Part shown: in pieces, positions 1 to 5,528 of the stretch | How positions within the stretch are numbered: position 1 is the stretch's first letter | How the letters are laid out: the number at the start of each line of letters is the position of its first letter | From: Sphaerochaeta sp. | GTDB taxonomy: Bacteria; Spirochaetota; Spirochaetia; Sphaerochaetales; Sphaerochaetaceae | Length of the DNA: 5,528 bases | NCBI GenBank assembly: GCA_023228445.1 | Contig: JALOBD010000140.1 | Location: 1 to 5,528, forward strand | Reading direction: 5' to 3' | Position numbers and translations under genes: made by a program | The notes under the pieces: generated by a model | What the model saw: only the letters and a program-made list of their open reading frames with translations | Databases searched by the model: none | Told to the model about the DNA's origin: nothing

Positions 1-56
1 AAGAAATGTCACCCTTGTGAGGTGCACAAATCAGTATAGAAGAATCGAATATTTTG

Positions 57-122
57 TGGCCGTTTATTCTCCGCTCACTGGCCGTTTAATTGCGCACCCG
101 TGGCCGTTATATCCCGCCATTT
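57..122 (+). repeat. Three 22-bp-spaced direct repeats, possible IS21-type end
   Basis: The decamer TGGCCGTTTA starts at 57 and at 79, and the near-copy TGGCCGTTAT starts at 101, so the period is exactly 22 bp. The 12-bp spacers are mostly different, though the second and third share a T and a CGC at the same offsets. No further copy is seen one period upstream (35) or downstream (123). Short direct repeats about two helical turns apart are typical of IS21-family transposon ends, where the units often pair a TGGCC block with a TGCGCA/TGCACA-like block, as in the second unit. No istA or istB coding is visible, so the element would lie to the left or be decayed. The alternative is an array of operator sites for the downstream gene. 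The repeats themselves are certain; the IS21 reading is a guess. Confidence 0.8.
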
Positions 123-1257
123 GCAGATTGAGGCGATACGCCGCTATGATGGGATCAATGACAAGCACGCTCTGTCACTGCGAATTGAGGCAGCATTCGG
201 CCTGACACACGATCGTTCGGTGTTCTGCTGCCAAGATTTTGCAGTTCGATTCTGCAAAGCGCGGGCTGTCCCATTCGGCAATACCGTCCTCTCCCTCTCA
301 GCGTTGAAGCACTACGACGATAGGCCGTTCATCGTCTGTGTCGTCACCCCCCAGAAGAACCACCTGCTGCTTGCCAACACCACCTTTCTCAAGAGGATCA
401 GCCATAGCTCACACAAACTCACCATCGACACCATTCGAGGCAGCTTCAATGGATCGGACATCTTGCTGGAGTACGAGGGATTCGACAATGTTGCGGAGAA
501 CTTCGCCCAATTGTACGCCATCCACGAGGCGATTGGGTTTGAGCAGAATCTTGCCCGGTTGGTCGAAGCGACCGGAGACATCGTTGCCACAGGACGCCCC
601 TTTGCCATCGATGAGCGGGCACAGCGCATCATATTCGAAGCTCCGCTGAGGGCCAGCGCGTTTTATGCATCGAGTGAGTACTCCTTGCTGCGCGAGAGCC
701 TCGATGAAGTGGTACGGCGAGAAACCCCCTCGATCGTGCTGGCCTCATCCATTGAGAATGTCAATATCCGCGGAAGGGTCATCGAGTATCTTGTCTCAGG
801 TGAGAACAGTGAGCTGAAGGAAGCGATACGAAAGTCGCTGCGCCATAGGCACAACCTTCCTCAGTTCTCCACCGATAACCGCCTCTCTGACTACACCAAG
901 ACCTTCTCCAATTTTCACACCGAAACCGATGTCAAATCAAAGATCATGTCGCTGGCTTCCAACCCCAAGGGGTACAACATCGACAAGCTGTTGGAGTTCT
1001 TGTCCAGCGAGGGCAGTGTATTTTTCTGTTACTTCATTGGGATCGATGGGGGGGACGAGATTCACACTGCGTTGGTCTCGCCGTTTGATATACGCCTGCT
1101 CAAGGGGACCTCGTTGATCACGCATTGGGCGGGAAGGAGTTCACGCGGCGTCTCCCAGTTCAATGGGCAGGTGATCAAGGATCTGATCCTCTCTCCCAAC
1201 AACAAGATCGATCTTGCTCTCTCCGACCAACACATACGGGCGATGATCGACGCTTGA
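100..1257 (+). CDS. Uncharacterised 385-aa protein, possibly restriction-endonuclease-like
   Basis: The reading frame encodes about 385 residues with no signal peptide or membrane segment, so it is probably cytoplasmic. The most family-like part is the N-terminal third: a basic and acidic segment (residues 9-30), a short stretch with a Cys pair and DFAVRF (43-51), NTVLSLSALKHYDD (61-74), a hydrophobic strand FIVCVV (77-82), LLLANTTFLKRISHSS (89-104) and FNGSDILLEYEG (116-127). Its overall feel recalls poorly described type II restriction endonucleases, but I cannot point to a clear PD-(D/E)xK or HNH site, and no methyltransferase is nearby. The frame is open upstream only to a TAG at 37-39; GTG at 100 is the first usual start, with TTG at 121 as an alternative. 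Neither has a convincing ribosome binding site. The GTG overlaps the third 22-bp repeat, so the natural 5' end may have been lost to a mobile element. It is less GC-rich than the right-hand ATPase genes. Confidence 0.75.
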   Translation: MAVISRHLQIEAIRRYDGINDKHALSLRIEAAFGLTHDRSVFCCQDFAVRFCKARAVPFGNTVLSLSALKHYDDRPFIVCVVTPQKNHLLLANTTFLKRISHSSHKLTIDTIRGSFNGSDILLEYEGFDNVAENFAQLYAIHEAIGFEQNLARLVEATGDIVATGRPFAIDERAQRIIFEAPLRASAFYASSEYSLLRESLDEVVRRETPSIVLASSIENVNIRGRVIEYLVSGENSELKEAIRKSLRHRHNLPQFSTDNRLSDYTKTFSNFHTETDVKSKIMSLASNPKGYNIDKLLEFLSSEGSVFFCYFIGIDGGDEIHTALVSPFDIRLLKGTSLITHWAGRSSRGVSQFNGQVIKDLILSPNNKIDLALSDQHIRAMIDA

Positions 1258-1284
1258 ACGTTGACTGAGAACTCTCCGTGTTCA

Positions 1285-2838
1285 TCAAGCGACGGTCATG
1301 CCACTCTCCCGGATCATCGCCAAACTCCTCATCACGCTGTAGTATGCACTGTGCTCTGGACTTTCAGCGTTCTGTTGCAGGCTCAACAGCGCGTGTGGCT
1401 TCAAACGCCAGTCGCTTCGAATCCGGCCTTGGTCGATGAAGCCAAGGATATTCTCGATTCCCAACCCCCTCTCCTCAACGCGATAGAGCAGGGCATAGGC
1501 CAGCTCATCATAGGCGGGGTGGGAGAAGTTGCCATCCCAGGTGAGGTGCATCTCCTCGATCTCACCCCTCTCATCCGAGAGGAGGGTGGTGTCCTCCACC
1601 GTATCGAGGAGGGAGAAGTAGAAGAGACTGGCTGTGCCCTTGCCTTCGTCTTTGCGGAGAATCCGGCCGAGGCGTTGGATCCGCTGACGCTGCTCGCTGG
1701 TGGAGGCGATGACGATGCCCACATCGGCTGAGGGGATATCCAGCCCCTCGTCCAGCGCCTTGCAGGAGACGAGGATGCGTACCTCCTTCATGCGGTAGCG
1801 CCTGAGCGCCAGAGTGCGGGCCACATCCCCCATCTGGCTATGGTACATCGCTACGGTGTTCCCCATCTGTCCAGAGAGCGCTTCATAGAGCGCTTCGCTC
1901 TGCTCGATGCGCTCGGCAAAGATGATGATGGTGCTCTCCTCGCTGAGCAGGGAGATGAGATCAAAGGCGCAGTCAATGCGCTGGGGAGCCTCATAGACGA
2001 GGGAGCGGCGTTTGTAGAGCAAGGTCAGCAGTAGCATGGCAAACGATCGTTTGGTCTCATCCTTTCCATGTGCGAGGCGCTGGAGCTCTCCGAAGAGCCG
2101 GCCTTGGGGAACCTTGACCAGCTCGGGGCAGGTTGATGGCATCTTACGAAACGTGTTGATGATGGCATCGGTCAGTTTTTCGTACTCCTCGGCCTGCTCA
2201 CTGTCCATCCATAGCCCGATGTTGTAGATCACCACATCGTTGACCACGCCATCGGCAATCGCCTGGCCCACATCGTAGGAGTAGAAGAGTGGCCCGAGGG
2301 CCGGGACGAGGACACTGTCGAAGTGGAAGGTGTGCGGGGTGGCCGAGAGGCCGAGAGCGTAGTAGTTCGCCGTGGCGCTGTCATCGAGCACGCTGAGGAA
2401 GGAGAAGATCTTGCGGTTCTCCTCGCTGCCGTAGTGGTGGCACTCGTCGGCGATGAGCATGACCGGCTGACCGCTCTTCAGTTGCGCTGCCACCAGCGAG
2501 GAGACGCGGTAGCGCGCTGAGTTGACCACGTAGATCATTACCGGCTTGTTGTGCTCCTGGCGCACTCCTCCGCCCACGAGGCCGATCTCATCGCGTTTGT
2601 AGCCCAGCTCATGTTCGAGGGTGAGGATCATCTGCTTCCACTGGCCGAGGAGGAAGGTCTTGGGCACGATGATGAGCAGGTGGAGGCGCCTGTCCAGCGT
2701 CTCTTGCAGTGCCTTGGCAGCAAAGAGGGCCGTCACCGTCTTGCCCGCTCCGGTGGCGACCTCGATGATGCCACGCCTGCCGCCTGAAAGCCACGCGTTG
2801 ATACACTGCTGTTGCCATCGATAGAGGGAGAATGCCAT
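1285..2838 (-). CDS. Superfamily 2 DEAD/DEAH helicase, XPB/type III restriction-subunit-like
   Basis: This 517-residue protein has the full set of superfamily 2 helicase motifs, so it should couple ATP hydrolysis to translocation on or unwinding of nucleic acid. Seen in order: a Q-motif-like YRWQQQC (6-12), Walker A ATGAGKT (28-34), motif Ia LIIVPKT (55-61), motif II DECH (131-134), motif III SAT (165-167), motif IV IIIFAERIEQS (304-314), motif V around CKALDEGLDIP (359-369) and motif VI QRLGRILR (388-395). The residues after about 400 form a C-terminal tail with no domain I recognise. The architecture resembles XPB/SSL2-type helicases and type III restriction (ResIII) subunits, including BREX-associated helicases, but no nuclease domain is visible. 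I chose ATG at 2838, just before the Q motif; GTG at 2856 would add six residues, and neither has a clear Shine-Dalgarno. It diverges from the ATPase operon, which suggests a shared function. Confidence 0.93.
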   Translation of the reverse strand: MAFSLYRWQQQCINAWLSGGRRGIIEVATGAGKTVTALFAAKALQETLDRRLHLLIIVPKTFLLGQWKQMILTLEHELGYKRDEIGLVGGGVRQEHNKPVMIYVVNSARYRVSSLVAAQLKSGQPVMLIADECHHYGSEENRKIFSFLSVLDDSATANYYALGLSATPHTFHFDSVLVPALGPLFYSYDVGQAIADGVVNDVVIYNIGLWMDSEQAEEYEKLTDAIINTFRKMPSTCPELVKVPQGRLFGELQRLAHGKDETKRSFAMLLLTLLYKRRSLVYEAPQRIDCAFDLISLLSEESTIIIFAERIEQSEALYEALSGQMGNTVAMYHSQMGDVARTLALRRYRMKEVRILVSCKALDEGLDIPSADVGIVIASTSEQRQRIQRLGRILRKDEGKGTASLFYFSLLDTVEDTTLLSDERGEIEEMHLTWDGNFSHPAYDELAYALLYRVEERGLGIENILGFIDQGRIRSDWRLKPHALLSLQQNAESPEHSAYYSVMRSLAMIRESGMTVA

Positions 2839-2880
2839 TGCCAAACCGTAGCACACCCGTCACTTTGTGGACAAGAGTAA

Positions 2881-2909
2881 TTGAAGCGAAGAACGCTTTC
2901 CTCTATGAT
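2881..2909 (+). promoter_or_regulatory. Sigma-70-like promoter of the coiled-coil/ATPase operon
   Basis: A -35 box TTGAAG (2881-2886, four of six consensus bases) and a -10 box TATGAT (2904-2909, five of six) are separated by the ideal 17 bp. Transcription would start near 2915-2917, giving a very short leader that begins at the ribosome binding site of the next gene. On the opposite strand only a weak pair is seen: TTGTCC (2874-2869) and TACGGT (2850-2845) with an 18-bp spacer. If real, it would make the helicase message almost leaderless. Confidence 0.6.
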
Positions 2910-2915
2910 GCGCAC

Positions 2916-2922
2916 AGAGGAG
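2916..2922 (+). promoter_or_regulatory. Ribosome binding site that sets the start at 2928
   Basis: AGAGGAG lies 5 bases before ATG 2928. It favours this start over the upstream in-frame ATG at 2832, which has no such site, lies upstream of the predicted promoter and would overlap the 5' end of the helicase gene. Confidence 0.75.
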
Positions 2923-2927
2923 TATCC

Positions 2928-3692
2928 ATGGATTACGAGAGCCTATATAAAGAGTATCAGTACATCGAAAAGAACCTGAAGGACCAGATCAAAGGCCTTG
3001 CCAAGCTGCAGAAATCCATCGCCAAGGGCATGGAGAGCGGAGAGCTCGCCAAGAGCCGCAGCGATTTGGCGCAGCTTCAGAGTGTCAACGAGACGACCAT
3101 CGAGAGTATCGATGGCCTGAGAGGGGTGCTCTTGGGCTTTGACAGCCGAGAGTATATCGAAAGCGGGCTCTTTGCTTCCCAGCTTTTGGAGCAGTGCAGG
3201 GAGGCGGGCATCGACGTCATCGGAGAATTTCCGGTCTACGAGATGTTCCCCTACCGGGTGCGAATCTCCGTCGAGGAGGAGGCCGTCTACCTCGATCGCA
3301 AGAAGTACGCCCTGCTCAGGCCCAAGAGCCTGGTCGCTCTCATCAAGCGAAGCCAGGAGAAGCTCTACAAGGCTTCATTCAACGCCGCTTCGTTTGCCAA
3401 TGAGTTGGCTGCTGCCTACGACCTGGCCGAGCTCGCCAACCCCAAGAAGGCGGGCGGGGACGTCTATCTGACGACCCTCTATAAGTTCCTCGTCCCGATG
3501 GCCCGGTCGCGCAAGGAGTACGACCAGCAATCCTACGCCTTCGATATCGCCCGTCTCTTTGACAGCGAAGAGGTTGAGCTCAAGGGCGGGCGGCGCTACC
3601 AGTTCGGTCCGAGCCGCAACAACAACAAAGCACTGAGGATCCTCGATCGGGAGGGCCGGGAGCACTACCTGGCGACGATCAGATTCTTCTAA
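2928..3692 (+). CDS. Uncharacterised 254-aa coiled-coil-headed protein in ATPase operon
   Basis: I do not recognise a named family. Residues about 3-65 are rich in Lys, Glu, Leu and Gln with heptad-like spacing and probably form a coiled coil, suited to oligomerisation or to docking on partners. The rest looks like a compact alpha/beta domain, with a striking FPVYEMFPYRVRI segment (101-113), a FNAASFANELAAAYDL helix (151-166), LYKFLVPMARSRKEYD (184-199) and a basic C-terminus with an NNNK stretch that ends in IRFF. No catalytic motif, signal peptide or membrane segment is evident. The gene is first in its operon, 12 bases before the ATPase gene that follows. A structural or adapter role for the two downstream ATPases is a guess from position and the coiled coil. 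The start at ATG 2928 is supported by a good ribosome binding site and by the promoter just upstream. Confidence 0.88.
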   Translation: MDYESLYKEYQYIEKNLKDQIKGLAKLQKSIAKGMESGELAKSRSDLAQLQSVNETTIESIDGLRGVLLGFDSREYIESGLFASQLLEQCREAGIDVIGEFPVYEMFPYRVRISVEEEAVYLDRKKYALLRPKSLVALIKRSQEKLYKASFNAASFANELAAAYDLAELANPKKAGGDVYLTTLYKFLVPMARSRKEYDQQSYAFDIARLFDSEEVELKGGRRYQFGPSRNNNKALRILDREGREHYLATIRFF

Positions 3693-3699
3693 AAGGAGG
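3693..3699 (+). promoter_or_regulatory. Strong ribosome binding site for GTG start at 3705
   Basis: AAGGAGG, followed by a second G-rich stretch, begins directly after the TAA of the preceding gene and lies 5 bases before GTG 3705. This near-perfect Shine-Dalgarno supports the GTG start and co-translation of the operon. Confidence 0.8.
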
Positions 3700-3704
3700 G
3701 AGGG

Positions 3705-4955
3705 GTGGAAGCGTCGTATAACCTGCAGGCCACGATCGCCCAGCTCAGCCAGGGGGAGGTCCCCGACAGTGAGGAGCTCCTCAGCCAGCTCTCGGTGGGC
3801 ATCGAGTTCCTCACCGATTTTTGGAGGGAGCAGTACCTCGCTTCCTTCATCAAACACGGGGGGAGCACCATCAAGTTCGTTACCGGTCGGGCGGGTAGCG
3901 GCAAGAGCCATACGCTCAAGCTCTTGCGCTCCATCGCCCGCGATGAAGGGTATGTGACGGTCAACTTCTCGGCCCGGGAGGTGTGGCTCCACGACTTTCG
4001 CGCCTTCTACCTGGAGATCCTCACCAAGGCCGACATCAAGACGTTGCTCGCCGATTGCGCCCGGGCCATCGTCCTCGATATGGGCTACGACCCCGACCAG
4101 ATCGAGGAGGGAGCCACCTTCCTCGACTACCTGGCCCAGCATGGCCAGGCCGATGGACTGACGCGGTGGGAGATTCGCAACCAACTGCGGCGGATGTTCC
4201 TCAACAACCCGCGCATGGACAACAACTTCAGCCTCGCCTGTAGCCTGCTCTGTGGCTCGCTGCTCGGCCATCCGACGCTCGAGGAGGCCAACGAGGAGTT
4301 GCTTCTGGCCTGGCTGCATGGGGAGAAGCAGATCCGCATGACCCAGCTCAGACCGCTCGGCCTCGCCCCGAGCAAGGTCACCAAGTACAACGCACGCAAC
4401 CTGCTGCGCTCCCTCTGTGAGCTGGTGGTGCAGGGTGGGCACAGTGGTTTGTTGGTGACTGTCGACAACCTTGAGGTGCTGGTCGATAGCTCTGGCATGA
4501 ACCCACTGCACTACACCAAGATGCGGCGCGAGGACACCTATGAGTCGATTCGCCAGCTCATCGACGACATCGACACCTTTGAGCACACCATGGTGGTCTT
4601 CTCCTTCGACCGCTCGCTGCTCGACAACGAGAACAAGGGGCTGAAGTCCTACCAAGCGTTGTGGATGCGCATCCAGAACGAGGTGGTCAGCGAGCGTATC
4701 AACAAATTCAGCGACGTCGTCGACCTTGACAAGATTGCGTCCCAGGTCTATACCCCGGCCCTGCTCATACAGATGAGCGAAAAGCTCGCCAGTGTGGTGG
4801 GGCGCATCAACGTACAGGCCCAGGTCTTCGATGAGGAGACGGCCAACCGGCTCATCGCCCAGGCGAAGACCGGCTCGGTATCGCTGCCCCGGCTGGTCAA
4901 TCGGATGACCCTGGGCTTCATCGCAGAGGAGGTGGATGATGAGCTACAGTCATGA
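3705..4955 (+). CDS. P-loop ATPase, BREX BrxD/DUF2791-related
   Basis: A 416-residue P-loop NTPase. Walker A is GRAGSGKS (61-68), preceded by strand TIKFVTG and followed by a helix. A conserved-looking block LGLAPSKVTKYNARNLL precedes the Walker B strand GLLVTVDNLE (about 248-257, Asp254). A further strand, TMVVFSFDRSLLDNE, followed by KGLKSYQALWMRI, matches the sensor-like region I know from BrxD-type ATPases, where a strand is followed by a SYxAL...R segment. The family assignment is from memory of that layout, without an alignment. Unusually, the residue after the Walker B Asp is Asn255, where most AAA-type ATPases have the catalytic Glu. It may therefore bind ATP but hydrolyse it poorly, unless Glu257 takes over. 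The start is GTG with a strong ribosome binding site; its stop overlaps the next ATPase gene by 17 bases, which suggests translational coupling and a shared complex. Confidence 0.92.
   Translation: MEASYNLQATIAQLSQGEVPDSEELLSQLSVGIEFLTDFWREQYLASFIKHGGSTIKFVTGRAGSGKSHTLKLLRSIARDEGYVTVNFSAREVWLHDFRAFYLEILTKADIKTLLADCARAIVLDMGYDPDQIEEGATFLDYLAQHGQADGLTRWEIRNQLRRMFLNNPRMDNNFSLACSLLCGSLLGHPTLEEANEELLLAWLHGEKQIRMTQLRPLGLAPSKVTKYNARNLLRSLCELVVQGGHSGLLVTVDNLEVLVDSSGMNPLHYTKMRREDTYESIRQLIDDIDTFEHTMVVFSFDRSLLDNENKGLKSYQALWMRIQNEVVSERINKFSDVVDLDKIASQVYTPALLIQMSEKLASVVGRINVQAQVFDEETANRLIAQAKTGSVSLPRLVNRMTLGFIAEEVDDELQS
4926..4932 (+). promoter_or_regulatory. Ribosome binding site inside the upstream gene, for ATG 4939
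   Basis: GAGGAGG sits in the last codons of the preceding ATPase gene. It is 6 bases before ATG 4939 and only 3 before the adjacent in-frame ATG 4936, so the second ATG is preferred. Confidence 0.7.
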
Positions 4956-5528
4956 AGAGCGCCACATGATCGAGGCGCTGCGCTCAGGGATCCCCAGCCG
5001 GGCCATAGGACGCCACTTCAGCGAGGCCCGCGCCGATCTGCTCGAAGAGATTGTCCACCGCCTCGACCAGGTGGCCGGTGAGGGGAAGAGCGACGGCATG
5101 GTCATCACCGGCAAGTACGGGGAGGGGAAGACCCACCTGGTCAACACTGTCTATACCCTCGCCCACGCGCGCAACATGGTTGTCTCGACCGTCTCCCTCT
5201 CCAAGGAGACCCCCTTCGACAAGCTGCACTTCGTCTACCCCAAGCTGGTGGCCGAGACCTACCTGCCGGGCAAAGCCCAGCCGGGCTTCATCAGTGAGCT
5301 GGACAACCGGCTCACCGAGAACGCCCCGCTCACCACTGAGCTGCAGCTCTACGCAGCGCGCAAGCTCGAGACGGACAAGCTCTACTACCTGCTCAAGTGC
5401 TTTGTGAAGACCGAGGACTTGGAGGAGCGCTTCCAGTTTCAGACCGACCTCGAGGGAGACTTCATCTCCAACGTCCTCATCAAGCAGGTCTACCGCCGCA
5501 TCTACGAGGAGAAGGTCGTCTTCAACCA
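4939..5528 (+). CDS. BrxD-like DUF2791 P-loop ATPase, 3' end outside window
   Basis: The first 196 codons are open to the window edge, so the gene is incomplete here only because of the cut. The N-terminus EALRSGIPSRAIGRHF (12-27), then a helical linker, strand GMVITG and Walker A GKYGEGKT (58-65), followed by NMVVSTVSLSKETPFDKL, is the pattern I associate with BREX BrxD/DUF2791 ATPases, in which a 'LRxGxPxR' helix precedes the P-loop and a V(V)S...SKETP strand follows. Walker B and the arginine finger would lie beyond the right edge. These proteins act in phage-defence complexes with helicases and, in BREX, with PglZ and a methyltransferase; the exact role here is unknown. Codon use resembles that of the preceding gene, with which it overlaps by 17 bases. 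ATG 4936 is an alternative start one codon upstream. Confidence 0.92.
   Translation, partial: MSYSHEERHMIEALRSGIPSRAIGRHFSEARADLLEEIVHRLDQVAGEGKSDGMVITGKYGEGKTHLVNTVYTLAHARNMVVSTVSLSKETPFDKLHFVYPKLVAETYLPGKAQPGFISELDNRLTENAPLTTELQLYAARKLETDKLYYLLKCFVKTEDLEERFQFQTDLEGDFISNVLIKQVYRRIYEEKVVFN

Noticed and set aside
1..1257. CRISPR array at the 22-bp repeats
   Set aside because: There are only three 10-bp copies with 12-bp spacers, far shorter than CRISPR repeats and spacers, and no cas genes are seen.
1258..1284. Possible terminator hairpin between the convergent stops
   Set aside because: Only a 4-bp GAAC/GTTC stem with a 7-base loop is present and no T-run follows on either strand.
1261..1731. 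Plus-strand open frame opposite the 3' half of the helicase gene
   Set aside because: It is a mirror of the helicase motif V-VI region, and its product shows no motif.
2338..2357. Tandem GGCCGAGA octamers
   Set aside because: They fall in the codons for the LGLSATP helicase motif and are explained by coding sequence.
2832..2927. N-terminal extension of the coiled-coil protein to ATG 2832
   Set aside because: It would overlap the helicase start and begin upstream of the predicted promoter; the good ribosome binding site supports ATG 2928.
2943..2952. TATATAAA-like TATA sequence
   Set aside because: It lies inside the coiled-coil gene just after its start, and the better promoter is upstream.
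3375..4655. Long minus-strand open frame (426 codons) opposite the coiled-coil and ATPase genes
   Set aside because: It is antisense to two well-supported genes in GC-rich DNA. Its product is low in complexity (many Val, Glu, Leu, His runs), has no domain, and has no ribosome binding site I would trust.

Overview
The window is bacterial: genes are tightly packed, several starts carry strong GGAGG-type ribosome binding sites, GTG starts occur, and two downstream genes overlap. Hand counts of single lines give about 52% GC in the left gene, 38% in the first 60 bases, and 52-67% in the right-hand ATPase gene. No rRNA, tRNA or universal marker is present, so I cannot name the organism.

Left (1-1257): an AT-rich edge leads into three direct repeats of TGGCCGTT(T/A)(A/T), spaced exactly 22 bp (start points 57, 79, 101). 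Their layout resembles the multiple terminal repeats of IS21-family elements. The last repeat overlaps the predicted GTG start of a 385-residue protein that I do not firmly recognise. It is possibly a restriction-endonuclease-like protein, and its 5' end may have been cut by the element.

Middle (1285-2838, minus strand): a complete superfamily 2 DEAD/DEAH helicase of the XPB/type III restriction-subunit kind. It converges on the left gene with a 27-bp gap and diverges from the right-hand operon with an 89-bp gap.

Right (2928 to beyond 5528, plus strand): a three-gene operon-like run. It holds a 254-residue coiled-coil-headed protein of unknown function, a 416-residue P-loop ATPase, and the first 196 codons of a second P-loop ATPase resembling the BREX BrxD/DUF2791 family. 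A good sigma-70-like promoter lies before the first gene, and the last two genes overlap by 17 bp.

Together, the helicase, an adapter-like coiled-coil protein and two BrxD-like ATPases look like one module of a BREX-related or Ter-associated defence system. No PglZ, PglX methyltransferase, BrxL or TerB gene is visible here, so the module is either incomplete within this window or not a standard BREX. The role in defence is inference.
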